Under the pieces are notes generated by a model. It was not told where the DNA came from, made no database searches, and worked only from the letters and a program-made list of their open reading frames with translations. A stretch of DNA of 64,000 bases from Pseudobdellovibrionaceae bacterium (GTDB lineage: Bacteria > Bdellovibrionota > Bdellovibrionia > Bdellovibrionales > Bdellovibrionaceae): NCBI GenBank assembly GCA_022843825.1, contig JALHMX010000006.1:62001-126000 (forward strand). Reading direction: 5' to 3'. Within the stretch, counting starts at the first letter, position 1. The number at the start of each line of letters is the position of its first letter. Made by a program: the position numbers and the translations under genes. Below are positions 8,757 to 17,607 of this stretch, one piece after another.

Positions 8757-9686
8757 ATGAAAAAAACAGATTGGCTTAAAATTATTTGTCTACTTCTTTT
8801 GGCAGTCGTTGTAGACCAATATACAAAAAGTTGGGCTACGAGTAAACCTGAATCGTGGTATGGACCTTTACATCTGGTACTCGTACACAATCACGGAGCA
8901 ATGCTTGGTCTTTTTTCTGAACTAACAGCGTTTTTGAGAATAGTAACGCTGTCTACCGCAGGCATATTTATTTTAAGTATGTACTTTTTCGTTCAGTATA
9001 TAATTCCCATTCCTATTTTAAAGCTTAGATATGGTTTATCATTATTGGTTGGCGGAATTATTGGAAATGTCCTCGACCGTATCATTAATGGATATATCAT
9101 AGACTTTATATCTTTTCAGGTATTTGGTTATCACACTCCTATTTGGAATGTGGCTGACATGATCCAATGGGCCGGCTACTTTTTAATTTCCTACAGCATT
9201 ATTAAAGATGGCCACTTGCTTTGGCCGGACAAAAATATGCGAAACTTGTTTTGGGTCAATCAAAGGTTTCAAATTAAGTTTTCGGCCATGTTCATTGCTA
9301 TTGGACTGTTATTGACATTAATTAGTTTTGTTTTTTCTTACACCTATTTGAAACTAAGTCTGGCTGAAGTGGCGGGAGCAAATCATCCCTTAGCCGACAA
9401 GTATGCTAGATCATTTATACTTTCATTTATATTTTTGTTTCTTATGTTTTCAATGACGCTGTTTGTGGTGGCCAGAAAAATATCTCATCATATCGCGGGA
9501 CCCGTTTATGCTTTTGAGCGCTATCTTTCAGAGTTACTTGACGAAAAAAATGATCCCCAAGACAGTCAAGTGGGTTCACTCCGGCTACGCTCCGGTGACG
9601 ACTTCAGACATCTAGAAAAATCTGCTGAGACGATTAAAAAGAAGCTAGAAATACTTCAAAAAAAATCAAAAATCGATTCGCTATAA
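8757..9686 (+). CDS. lspA: Lipoprotein signal peptidase fused to a two-TM HAMP-like module
   Basis: Residues 1-155 form a complete LspA, the inner-membrane aspartyl protease that cleaves prolipoproteins: VVVDQYTKSWA, VHNHGAMLGLF, GGIIGNVLDRIINGYIIDFI and PIWNVADMIQWAG. The presumed catalytic pair is D116 and D134. Family members are usually about 160 residues, but this protein is 309. The extra part has two more hydrophobic segments (about 176-198 and 219-238) around a 20-residue loop, followed by a HAMP-like helix (ARKISHHIAGPVYAFERYL) and a charged coiled coil. The reading frame is uninterrupted. The C-terminus overlaps the convergent exonuclease gene by 6 bp. LspA identity is secure and the HAMP call is by motif. 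Confidence 0.88.
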   Translation: MKKTDWLKIICLLLLAVVVDQYTKSWATSKPESWYGPLHLVLVHNHGAMLGLFSELTAFLRIVTLSTAGIFILSMYFFVQYIIPIPILKLRYGLSLLVGGIIGNVLDRIINGYIIDFISFQVFGYHTPIWNVADMIQWAGYFLISYSIIKDGHLLWPDKNMRNLFWVNQRFQIKFSAMFIAIGLLLTLISFVFSYTYLKLSLAEVAGANHPLADKYARSFILSFIFLFLMFSMTLFVVARKISHHIAGPVYAFERYLSELLDEKNDPQDSQVGSLRLRSGDDFRHLEKSAETIKKKLEILQKKSKIDSL

Positions 9687-10505
9687 AACAATCTTATCAA
9701 TATAAAAGCGCTTGCGTTGATTATCGATATGACAAAAAGCATTGATATAATCACCATCCGGGTTTCTTACGATTCCTAGCGGCGTAATCTTGCGAGGTTT
9801 TCCTTTGGTTTGACCTGATAAATAAGAAATCTGCAATTCTTTTTGCTGAGAACTGGCGATGAACAAGGCCTCAAGCACTTTGCTGCCAGATCGATTAACG
9901 GCATAATTATTCCAATCCAAATTCTTGTTTTGAACTTCCAATATACGACTAAGTCTTTCATCCGGAGCTATTTTTTCCATGCACTTGAAAAAAACCTGCA
10001 TACATGCATAAGCATCATCATAAGCTCGATGAGCTTCCCCACCGGTCAATCGAAGCTCTTTGATTAGTGTTTGAAGTTTGTGGTTAGTGGTGGTCAGCAG
10101 AGCACGAGCTAAAAGACTTGAACAGACATTGAGTGTCTTTGGGAACTGAACATTATGAATTTCAAAGGCAATCGCTAAAAAACCTAAGTCAAACGGCGCA
10201 TGATGGGCTAACAAAACACTTCCATTTATAAACTGATAAAAATCATGAATTTTATCAGACATTAAGGGCGCATTTGCTACCATTTCATTGCTAATACCGT
10301 GTATTCGAATATTTTCTTCAGTTAATAGCTTTTTAGGTTTTAATAGTGTTTGGAATCGATCAACAATTTGGCCGTTAAACCATTTAACAGCGCCTAGCTC
10401 AATAACCTCAGACTCTATGGCGTAAGCTCCACTGGTTTCTGTATCAAAAGCCACTAGTGGATAATTAGTCCAGCTATCGTTTAAATTAAATTTTAAGTCT
10501 GACAT
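9681..10505 (-). CDS. DnaQ-like DEDDh exonuclease fused to a WYL-like domain
   Basis: Residues 15-175 form a 3'-5' exonuclease of the DnaQ/PolC-epsilon type: LVAFDTETSGAYAIESEVIE (D and E ligands), the middle LLAHHAPFDLGFLA aspartate, and EAHRAYDDAYACMQVF with the final His and Asp. The C-terminal 65 residues (LEALFIASSQQKELQISYLS, then RKITPLGIV, and RKRFYIDKIVL) match the strand pattern of WYL ligand-sensing domains. Such domains often regulate DNA-damage or defence proteins. The ATG overlaps the motB stop by one base, so translation is coupled to the motor operon. Substrate unknown; likely DNA processing or repair. Confidence 0.82.
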   Translation of the reverse strand: MSDLKFNLNDSWTNYPLVAFDTETSGAYAIESEVIELGAVKWFNGQIVDRFQTLLKPKKLLTEENIRIHGISNEMVANAPLMSDKIHDFYQFINGSVLLAHHAPFDLGFLAIAFEIHNVQFPKTLNVCSSLLARALLTTTNHKLQTLIKELRLTGGEAHRAYDDAYACMQVFFKCMEKIAPDERLSRILEVQNKNLDWNNYAVNRSGSKVLEALFIASSQQKELQISYLSGQTKGKPRKITPLGIVRNPDGDYINAFCHIDNQRKRFYIDKIVL

Positions 10506-11545
10506 TAATTCGCCGGTTCCGCGTCTTGATTTAACTTTCTGAGTTCCGTGTCTACTGGATTAACGAGTTGAATTTCTACGCCGTCAGCATCAGTATTGCC
10601 CCTGTCGCTTGCCGCTTTTCTTTTGGCCTGCTGATTTATGTTCTCCATTTGCTTTTTCAAATTGTTTTCTGGATTAGATACAGCTTGTTCAGACAAGGCG
10701 TCCTCAGCAAATGACTCAAATACAGGTTTATTATAATTGGCGTCTGTTCTATCTAAAATAACAGTTTTTTGTTTGGCTTGTGTGCTTTCCTTAGATTTAA
10801 TACTTATACGAATAAATCCCATAAGACGTTCTGGATTAAACTCGCCTTTTTTATCCCGAACATCAACCAGGCCACTAATTTTATTTGAGGGATGCTCAAA
10901 AGTGGCCGCCACCTTATTTTTTATTAAATCTAAGCGCGTTCGAGCTTCTTTTTCAGTCGTCGCTGGATTTTGATCTGGTACAGATTGATTGAACATGACC
11001 GATCGAATAGTGATTTCTGAATCTTTTAATCCTGAAGTAACTGCTGTCAACTTTTCCATGACAGAAACAAAGCTGGATTTAGGTTTCGCCGAACCATGCT
11101 CGAATAAGTAAATATCTGGAATATCAAACTCAATAACGTCTTTAGCTACAGTAACATTTTGGGAAATATCGGCCAGTTTATCCGCCATAAAAGCAGAAAC
11201 AACTTTTGGTGAATTAATATCCAATATATTTGGAGTCTTATCTGCCGGCTCAAAAAAACTTTGAATAGCTTTTAAAGGTTGACTGACGAAGTCTAGAAAA
11301 AGTTTTTCCAAGGTAAGCTCAGCACCGTAGTTTTGATAGTTGTATTCAATCATAGAAGGTGTCGAGAAATAGTCAGAAATAGCTTTTTTAGCTTCATCAT
11401 TTTGACCAATCAACCACATGACAAGAAAAAAAGCCATCATCGCTGTCATAAAATCAGCAAGCGCTACTTTCCATGATCCACCATGGTAGCCAGGCTTATT
11501 GATATATACTTTTTTTATGACGATTGTCTGTTTTTTCTCTGCCAC
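10505..11545 (-). CDS. motB: Flagellar motor stator protein MotB
   Basis: MotB anchors the stator to peptidoglycan and forms the ion channel with MotA. The 346-residue protein has a cytoplasmic basic N-terminus, then a single transmembrane helix in [20 protein letters not shown], with the ion-carrying aspartate at about residue 31. A plug-like amphipathic segment and an OmpA-like periplasmic part follow (about 110-245, with a [16 protein letters not shown] strand). The last 90 residues are a charged low-complexity tail. The tail and a divergent OmpA motif make it unlike E. coli MotB. It is 16 bp downstream of motA and 1 bp overlapping with the exonuclease gene. Confidence 0.9.
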   Translation of the reverse strand: MAEKKQTIVIKKVYINKPGYHGGSWKVALADFMTAMMAFFLVMWLIGQNDEAKKAISDYFSTPSMIEYNYQNYGAELTLEKLFLDFVSQPLKAIQSFFEPADKTPNILDINSPKVVSAFMADKLADISQNVTVAKDVIEFDIPDIYLFEHGSAKPKSSFVSVMEKLTAVTSGLKDSEITIRSVMFNQSVPDQNPATTEKEARTRLDLIKNKVAATFEHPSNKISGLVDVRDKKGEFNPERLMGFIRISIKSKESTQAKQKTVILDRTDANYNKPVFESFAEDALSEQAVSNPENNLKKQMENINQQAKRKAASDRGNTDADGVEIQLVNPVDTELRKLNQDAEPAN

Positions 11546-11561
11546 TGAGTATCCTTACTGT

Positions 11562-12443
11562 TTACGCTGCTGCCGAAGTCGCTTTTTTCAGTTCTTTCGT
11601 AGCTCTATCTAGTTCATCAAAGGTCGGTCTCTCTTCAGGAGTGATCGATCGTCGCGCGTACTCGATACAAACTAAAGCAGGAGATCCCCTTTGTAAGGCC
11701 ACAATAGCCGCCTTTATACATTGTAAGTAACGACCTTCGGCTTCAATATCCGATGACATCTTCGTCGCTGTCGGACCAATTAGTCCGTAAGCTCCAAAAA
11801 CCCCTAACATTGTTCCAACCAAGGCGCTGGCGACCAAAGCTCCAATTTTTTCTACACCGTCTGTCAAGTGAGCCATTGTTTTAACGATACCTAAAACTGC
11901 TGCCACGATACCCAAACCTGGAAATCCATCGGCCACCATTTGCACCGCGTGCTGCGCTTCATGTTCTTCGGCATGAATAGCTTTAATATCACCCTCTAAA
12001 AGATCATCGACATCATATGGTGATAAATCCGCTGACATCGTCATTTTCATCGTGTCACAAATAAAAGCGATGGCGTGATGACTTTTATGAACTGAGGGAT
12101 AGGCTTTAAAAATATCACTTTGATCAGGATTTTCGATATGCTTCTCAATCCCTTGAGGTCCTTCTTTTCTAAAAACCTGAAATAGTTGAAACATCATTTG
12201 AAGTAATTCAAGATAATCTTGTTTCTGTGGTCCCTTTGAAGTCATAGCTTTTAGACCAAGTTTGAAGCCAGATTTTATAACCTTCATAGGATTGGCTATG
12301 ATATATGCCCCGAGTGCAGCTCCACCGATGATCAGCATTTCCACTGGCGCTGCTTTAAGAATAATTGAAAGGTGTCCACCGGCGACTAAGAAACCGCCAA
12401 AGACTGTTATAAAAACGACAATTATGCCTATAAATCCCATCAC
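11562..12443 (-). CDS. motA: Flagellar motor stator protein MotA
   Basis: MotA is the torque-generating inner-membrane stator subunit. The 293-residue protein has an N-terminal membrane pair (MGFIGIIVVFITVFGGFLVA and MLIIGGAALGAYII), a cytoplasmic loop with charged residues, and the typical second membrane pair (GLGIVAAVLGIVKTMAHL and IGALVASALVGTMLGVFGAY). The sequence after it, IKAAIVALQRGSPALVCIEYARRSI, is characteristic of MotA C-termini. It is first in a motA-motB-exonuclease operon. A weak sigma-28-like string lies upstream at 12465-12491. Confidence 0.95.
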   Translation of the reverse strand: MMGFIGIIVVFITVFGGFLVAGGHLSIILKAAPVEMLIIGGAALGAYIIANPMKVIKSGFKLGLKAMTSKGPQKQDYLELLQMMFQLFQVFRKEGPQGIEKHIENPDQSDIFKAYPSVHKSHHAIAFICDTMKMTMSADLSPYDVDDLLEGDIKAIHAEEHEAQHAVQMVADGFPGLGIVAAVLGIVKTMAHLTDGVEKIGALVASALVGTMLGVFGAYGLIGPTATKMSSDIEAEGRYLQCIKAAIVALQRGSPALVCIEYARRSITPEERPTFDELDRATKELKKATSAAA

Positions 12444-12508
12444 TACCTCGATTAAGTTATTTCTTGATCGGATAATTACTGAATAAAATTAAGACAAGTT
12501 ATAGTAAA

Positions 12509-13063
12509 CTAGTTGATGGTCTGGCTGCGATTGCGATGGATGAATTTAACCAGCATACCGACGCCAATGGCCGCGCAAGTGTATAAGGGATACAGCCATA
12601 GTGGAATACCCCAATAGTCCGGGGCGATGTAATGAAATAATCCTGATGATGAAATTATAATTTCCACAACTGGACCTATCAAGGTTACTAAAATAACTAT
12701 AATTAAGCTGGTCTGGTTTTTTATATATCTAAAGCTTAAGCCTATCGCCGCTAAAGCAATAACCACGAAAATCAGCCAGCTGGCCATACGTGAGTAGGCA
12801 CTGAAAGCGTACATTAACATAAATAGACCTACCGAATAGACGGTCGATTTCCACGTTGCAGTAAAACTACTCTGACGAGTCAGTTTTTCCACGATGATTA
12901 TAAGTATGTTTATACCTAACGTGGCTGCACCAAAAAGAAAAGGCACCCACCAAGCTTGAGACGCATTGGGATCATTATAAGTTAAAACTCCAGAGTGTAT
13001 ATGCATACCATCAAGCAGTGGTCCCAAAATCATACCAATAAGATAAACCAAGACAAATTTCAT
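12509..13063 (-). CDS. Polytopic membrane protein, possibly INSIG-like
   Basis: The 184-residue protein has about six hydrophobic helices and no signal peptide cleavage site. The N-terminal part contains GPLLDGMHIHSGVLTYNDP followed by AWWVPFLFGAATLGINILI. This D-x-x-H-x-H-x-G-V-L-Y-x-x-P plus WWVP pattern reminds me of bacterial proteins annotated as INSIG domain. That resemblance is from memory and unverified. It lies upstream of motA on the same strand with a 65-bp gap and is divergent from dsbD. Function unknown. Confidence 0.55.
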   Translation of the reverse strand: MKFVLVYLIGMILGPLLDGMHIHSGVLTYNDPNASQAWWVPFLFGAATLGINILIIIVEKLTRQSSFTATWKSTVYSVGLFMLMYAFSAYSRMASWLIFVVIALAAIGLSFRYIKNQTSLIIVILVTLIGPVVEIIISSSGLFHYIAPDYWGIPLWLYPLYTCAAIGVGMLVKFIHRNRSQTIN

Positions 13064-13160
13064 GATTATAATATAGCCCGGAAAGTCCTGTTTTGTAACT
13101 AAATAATCACTCTGACGACTGTAAATTGCATCCTGACTTTACCAATGATAAGTTGGAAAA

Positions 13161-14738
13161 ATGAGGCTTCGCTCTGTTTTCATATTTATGTTGCTCTTCG
13201 TAAGCACAGTTTTTTCTGCGTCTGCCGAAGAAGCCCAATTTAACGTTCGTAAAGATGCGCTATTAGTATCCGCGGGTCGAGTCGAAACTTTAGATATACA
13301 GGTCCAATTGCCTAAAGGCTTTCATGCTTTTTCTGACAAATTTAAAGTCAGCGATATTAATCCCCCGAATTTCAACATCGGACAACTTAAGGTCCTTAGC
13401 GAAATTGATTTTTACGACAGATTCAGCAATAAGAACCGCAAGGGAATAAAAGAATCGGGACAGCTTAAACTTCAAATTGAAGCGCCAATTGATTTTGATC
13501 CCCAAATTAAAAAACTAAGTTTCAATTTGCAATCTCAGATTTGCAGTGAAAAGGTTTGTTACCTTCCTACGAAGCACAAAGTAGAGATACCGATTCGATT
13601 TGTTGCTGCAGATGAGGTTAATCAGATCATCGAGTCTACCGTGATCACCGAGGGCTCGCAACGCGATCTTACGCTTTTAAATAGACTTGAAAATGCCTTG
13701 GCGGAAAATATTTGGTACGCATTCATTATTGCTTTTATCGCAGGAATTCTAACCAGCTTTACTCCATGTATTTTTCCAATGATACCCATAACAATATCTG
13801 TGCTGGGACATGATGCTGAGAAAAATTCAAGAATTCAAAACTTTGCTAGATCCCTACTATATGTTCTAGGTATAGCCTGCACTTATTCATTCTTGGGTGT
13901 ATTGGCCGCTTTAACTGGAAATCTTTTTGGTAACGCTCTATCAAATAAATACGTTCTTATCAGCTTAGTTGTTTTATTTTTTACTATGGCCCTTAGCATG
14001 TGGGGTGTTTTTGAATTACAAGTGCCAGCAATTATACGTAATAAATTAGGTGTTGGAAAACGCCATGGCTACTTAGGTGTTTTCGTCATGGGCTTAATTT
14101 CAGGTATCGTCGCCAGCCCTTGTGTAGGCCCCGTACTGGTATCAATTCTTAGTTACGTATCAACCACTAAAGACGCGGCTTTAGGGTTTGGATTACTTTT
14201 TACCTACGCCATCGGCCTGGGTTTAATTTTTATAGTCATTGGATTGTTTGGCCAAGCTGTGTCTATGCTGCCTCGATCAGGACGCTGGATGAGTCAAATA
14301 AAGTATCTGCTGGGTTTACTGATGTTTTTAATGGCCATTTACTACTTCTTAATGGCCTTTCCAATGCAAAAAACTAAGGTCTCCGGTGTGAAATGGCAAG
14401 CCTACTCAGAAGAGTTATTGGCGCAAGCCAAAGGTAACAGCCAGCCTGTTCTTATCGATTTTCGTGCGGATTGGTGTTACGCCTGTCTTGAGTTGGAAGA
14501 CAAAACCTTCTCAACGCCAGGCTTTAAGGACCTTTCTGCGTCTTTTATGCTACTTAAAGTTGATGCCACTGAAGATACTTCAGAGGTTCAGGCCATAATC
14601 AAAAAATATAACGTCAAAGGCTTGCCAACAGTTCTTTTTCTGAATAAAAAAGGGGCTGTCATCTCTGAATTAACATTTACCCAGTTTTTAGAATGGTCTG
14701 AGCTTGAACCCAAAATGCGTTCGGCCTTAGAACATTGA
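13161..14738 (+). CDS. dsbD: Thiol:disulfide interchange protein DsbD
   Basis: DsbD carries electrons from cytoplasmic thioredoxin across the inner membrane to periplasmic thiol proteins. The 525-residue protein has all three modules: a signal peptide and an N-terminal domain with its cysteine pair (ICSEKVCYLPTKHKVEI), a transmembrane core of about eight helices with paired cysteines (SFTPCIFPMIPITISVLG and IVASPCVGPVLVSILSYVS), and a C-terminal thioredoxin-like domain with WCYAC (FRADWCYACLELEDKTF). It is followed 9 bp later by a pseudouridine synthase gene and divergent from the membrane-protein gene. Identification is firm. Confidence 0.95.
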   Translation: MRLRSVFIFMLLFVSTVFSASAEEAQFNVRKDALLVSAGRVETLDIQVQLPKGFHAFSDKFKVSDINPPNFNIGQLKVLSEIDFYDRFSNKNRKGIKESGQLKLQIEAPIDFDPQIKKLSFNLQSQICSEKVCYLPTKHKVEIPIRFVAADEVNQIIESTVITEGSQRDLTLLNRLENALAENIWYAFIIAFIAGILTSFTPCIFPMIPITISVLGHDAEKNSRIQNFARSLLYVLGIACTYSFLGVLAALTGNLFGNALSNKYVLISLVVLFFTMALSMWGVFELQVPAIIRNKLGVGKRHGYLGVFVMGLISGIVASPCVGPVLVSILSYVSTTKDAALGFGLLFTYAIGLGLIFIVIGLFGQAVSMLPRSGRWMSQIKYLLGLLMFLMAIYYFLMAFPMQKTKVSGVKWQAYSEELLAQAKGNSQPVLIDFRADWCYACLELEDKTFSTPGFKDLSASFMLLKVDATEDTSEVQAIIKKYNVKGLPTVLFLNKKGAVISELTFTQFLEWSELEPKMRSALEH

Positions 14739-14747
14739 AAGATACTT

Positions 14748-15668
14748 ATGAGCGAAAAAAAATCAAAAGAAGTGCGACTTAATAAACTTTTAGCGGAACG
14801 AGGCCTGGCTTCTCGACGTGGCGCTGATAAAATGATTGCAGATGGTCAAGTGACTGTTAATGGAAAAAAAGTTTACGAGTTAGGAATTAAAGTTAATCCC
14901 CATGTTGATAAAATTACAGTTGATGGCGTAGCTTTAAGATCTAAGAATCAAAATTTATATATCATGTTTCATAAACCGAAAAACGTAATCACTTCAATGA
15001 CAGACCCTTTAGGACGAGTTACTGTGGCTGACTACATGGGAGATGTTCCAGGGCGCGTGTTTCCCATTGGTCGTTTAGACTGGGACAGCGAAGGTTTAAT
15101 CATTATGACTAACGATGGTGATTTTGCAAACAAAGTCATGCATCCAAAAACTGAGGTAACTAAAACCTATCACGTAAAACTTTCTGGCCAACCAAGACCT
15201 GATCAAATTCAAAAATTATATCGTGGCGTTTCTATTCCAGGCGGTGGAAAAGTAAAAGCCAAGCTGGTCGAGAAGATCAAAGTTTCTAAGGATCGTGATC
15301 AAAAAGTTTCAGACAAGTTCGATTGGTATAAAATCGTTATCACTGAGGGTAAAAATCACCAAGTTCGTGAGATGTTTAAAAAAATTGGTTATGATGTTAT
15401 TAAGCTTCAACGTGTGGCCATTGGAAAACTGCGTCTAGGTACTTTAGAGCGTGGTGCGTTTGTCTATCTTAATGAAGGCGCGGTAGATCGTATATTTATG
15501 CAAGATCTTCCCAGTGAGAAGTACGTGAAGTCAGCAGGCGCCAAAGAAGAATCTGGGAAAGCGACAGAGTTTAAAAAGAAGCGCGCCCCTAACCGTCCTT
15601 TAAAAAGAGAGCCGAAGCGCGTAACTAAAAAACTTTTTTACAAAGAACTAAATAAAAGTCAGAAGTAG
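14748..15668 (+). CDS. rluB: RsuA/RluB-family pseudouridine synthase
   Basis: The enzyme isomerises a uridine in ribosomal RNA. The 306-residue protein begins with an S4 RNA-binding domain (VRLNKLLAERGLASRRGADK) and has the catalytic GRLDWDSEGLIIMTNDGD motif with the active-site aspartate, then KTYHVKLSGQP and EGKNHQVREMF. Domain order and a basic C-terminal tail of about 45 residues fit RluB (23S rRNA) better than RsuA, but the target site cannot be decided from sequence alone. It shares its plus-strand unit with dsbD and converges on the cytolysin-family gene, with both stop codons in a short hairpin. Confidence 0.88.
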   Translation: MSEKKSKEVRLNKLLAERGLASRRGADKMIADGQVTVNGKKVYELGIKVNPHVDKITVDGVALRSKNQNLYIMFHKPKNVITSMTDPLGRVTVADYMGDVPGRVFPIGRLDWDSEGLIIMTNDGDFANKVMHPKTEVTKTYHVKLSGQPRPDQIQKLYRGVSIPGGGKVKAKLVEKIKVSKDRDQKVSDKFDWYKIVITEGKNHQVREMFKKIGYDVIKLQRVAIGKLRLGTLERGAFVYLNEGAVDRIFMQDLPSEKYVKSAGAKEESGKATEFKKKRAPNRPLKREPKRVTKKLFYKELNKSQK

Positions 15669-15684
15669 TTGGCTTATCAACTAC
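15665..15684. terminator. Short hairpin between convergent stop codons
   Basis: GTAGTTG (15665-15671) pairs with CAACTAC (15678-15684) across a 6-base loop. Both convergent genes end inside it (TAG at 15666-15668 on plus, TAG on minus at 15681-15683). The stem is short and lacks a T-run, so termination strength is uncertain. Confidence 0.35.
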
Positions 15685-17420
15685 CAACTGCCTCCAGCAT
15701 CAGTATCATAGATCGGCTCTAATTTTTTTACTGAGTAAAAGATATCTACATTATTATTTTTTATAGCATAAACGCCATCCGCTAAGATATCACCGCCAGT
15801 TGTTAAGCCAATATGTTCAGCAACTTGAGCAAACTTTTCTGATATCACCAAGTGAGTCGGAAGATTTAATGCCGGACTTCCATTATCATATAAGTTAGCT
15901 GTTAATAAAACACCTTTGTTTGGTTGTGACTTAATCGGTAGAATAACTTCTACCATATGCTTGTTTGGATTAAAGATATTTTCCTTCAGAGTATCACTAG
16001 CTTTTTCAGCAGCAGTTGTCTCTGCAGATTTACCGACAGTTACGTACTGTGAGCGCGTGTGATTCCAAATCGTCTGATTATTCAAACTTATAGTTCCATA
16101 CAAAAACGCTTTTCCTATATTCATGCCACGCTTTACTTTTAATGATTCTAAAGCAATTCGTACTTTAAAGGCCTTAGCTGGGCGTGGAGTACACTCGACT
16201 TTACTGTAACTCGTCGCCTCTGCTACCTTAGCCAAACTGTTGTCGCGTACATTTCTAAATGTATATGACAGCGGCACATAAGCGTCCAAACTTGGTGTTG
16301 TAGTAAAGTAATCTTTAACATTGCCACTTTTAATTAAATCGATAGCCTGAGATGAATCTCCGCCGATTGATAAAATTCGAATAGTGGCTTCGTTAAGAAT
16401 TTTTTGTTGCTCCGCTTTTATGTCAACCTCGCCACCTTGACCAACTTTTTTTGCGACTGCATTCAAAGCACCTTGAATCTCTGATTTACTGGCCTTAGAC
16501 GTCACAGTAAACATTAAGATACGGCCGTAGCTTACGTTAGATACATACAGAGGTGGATTTTTAACACCTAGTTTGCCAAAGCTTTCTTGGACTTTTAAAT
16601 CGTCAACTCTTAAGTCCGCAGAAAAGAATCCAGCTGGCGACGAAGGAGCCACAGCGCTGATGGTAAAAGCACGCTGCTCAAAAACCACCATAAAAGTATT
16701 CTCATTGCTATTGGTTTTTGTATGTAACTCACCATTAAGGCTGTTCCCTAAGTATTTAACAGAAAATCCTAGATCTAAAGCTGCTTGCTCAGATCTTTGC
16801 ACTTCGACTTGATTAAAAAGAATATTACCGCGGACTTTTGCTCCGCGAGCCATGGCACCTTGAATTAACTGTGCATAAGCCTGTTGATAATTGGCGTAAT
16901 TTATATTTTCAATTCGCACTGCGCTTTCTTCAGTTGTTAAATCTGAAACGATTGACATTGCCGCCCGCTGACGTATGGGAAGTTCGCGAACGCCGCCTGG
17001 TCCTTGTAAGTAGCCTTCGCCTTGAATTAAAGCCCCTGGGTAAAGAATCTCTACCGCTGGGTTTTGCATAACGATTTTTTCAGGTGTTTTAACCAGATCG
17101 TATTCTTCAACTGTACATGTCTGAGGGGCGGCGCCCTGTGAAGCCGCAACTATTGTGGATTTAGTGGATTTCAGCTTATTTTCATCAGCCCTTGCTGGTG
17201 CTAGTTTATCCCACGAATCTAAACTTAAAAAGTAGTTGTTAATATCACCCGCATGCTGTTTTGCCTGTTGCTCTTGAGCAGCTTCCACGGCTTCGTTAAA
17301 CAACTGGTTAGCCGTTTTACCATCTGATGAATCAGACTGACTGATCTGTGGACTACAGCTCGAAAAAGCCATGCTGAATATCAGCACTCCTAATGATACT
17401 TTGTTTTTTGAATTCCCCAT
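15681..17420 (-). CDS. Cholesterol-dependent-cytolysin-family lipoprotein without the undecapeptide
   Basis: This 579-residue protein belongs to the thiol-activated cytolysins, secreted pore formers. A lipoprotein-type leader ends at FSSC (Cys22), followed by an 80-residue linker. From about residue 120 the family core is visible: ILYPGAL (125-131), a FEQRAFTISAV strand near 247-257, PPLYVSNVSYGR (289-300), IRILSIGGDSSQ with the paired-glycine motif (G353-G354), and VPLSYTFRNVRDNSLAKV (382-399). These match perfringolysin-type domains 1-3 segment by segment, from my recollection of that sequence. The C-terminal 165 residues lack the Trp-rich cholesterol-binding undecapeptide; the only tryptophans there are 452 and 579. 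Target membrane unknown. It is divergent from a secreted hydrolase-like gene. Confidence 0.85.
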   Translation of the reverse strand: MGNSKNKVSLGVLIFSMAFSSCSPQISQSDSSDGKTANQLFNEAVEAAQEQQAKQHAGDINNYFLSLDSWDKLAPARADENKLKSTKSTIVAASQGAAPQTCTVEEYDLVKTPEKIVMQNPAVEILYPGALIQGEGYLQGPGGVRELPIRQRAAMSIVSDLTTEESAVRIENINYANYQQAYAQLIQGAMARGAKVRGNILFNQVEVQRSEQAALDLGFSVKYLGNSLNGELHTKTNSNENTFMVVFEQRAFTISAVAPSSPAGFFSADLRVDDLKVQESFGKLGVKNPPLYVSNVSYGRILMFTVTSKASKSEIQGALNAVAKKVGQGGEVDIKAEQQKILNEATIRILSIGGDSSQAIDLIKSGNVKDYFTTTPSLDAYVPLSYTFRNVRDNSLAKVAEATSYSKVECTPRPAKAFKVRIALESLKVKRGMNIGKAFLYGTISLNNQTIWNHTRSQYVTVGKSAETTAAEKASDTLKENIFNPNKHMVEVILPIKSQPNKGVLLTANLYDNGSPALNLPTHLVISEKFAQVAEHIGLTTGGDILADGVYAIKNNNVDIFYSVKKLEPIYDTDAGGSW

Positions 17421-17607
17421 ATTTACTCCCTACCCCTTAGAAACTTCCCGCAATCTATCAAAAATGACAAAAATTTTCCCCTGTAAAGATTCTGTACAGT
17501 AAGTTTTATCAAGAGTGACATATATCGCTTCCCATATGAATTCAGAGTGGCAGACAATATTGCAGTATAGGCCCGGGTAGCCCTGTAACGTTTAAAAAGG
17601 AAGTTTT
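17421..17607. promoter_or_regulatory. Divergent promoter region of cytolysin-family and hydrolase-like genes
   Basis: A 187-bp gap separates the two divergent starts. A plausible ribosome site (GGGGTAGGGAG on the minus strand) precedes the cytolysin ATG, and AAAAAGGAAG precedes the plus-strand gene. The palindrome CTGTACAG lies at 17493-17500. I cannot define -10 and -35 boxes confidently. A sigma-54-like string at 17548-17564 has the wrong spacing. Confidence 0.4.

Noticed and set aside
12465..12491. Weak sigma-28-like TAAT-N15-TCCGATCA upstream of motA
   Set aside because: Two mismatches in important positions. I mention it but do not list it as a promoter.
17548..17564. Sigma-54-like string TGGCAGACAATATTGCA upstream of the secreted hydrolase-like gene
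   Set aside because: The GG and GC are separated by 11 bases instead of 10, so the helical phase is wrong. No binding motif for the NtrC-type regulator could be recognised next to it.
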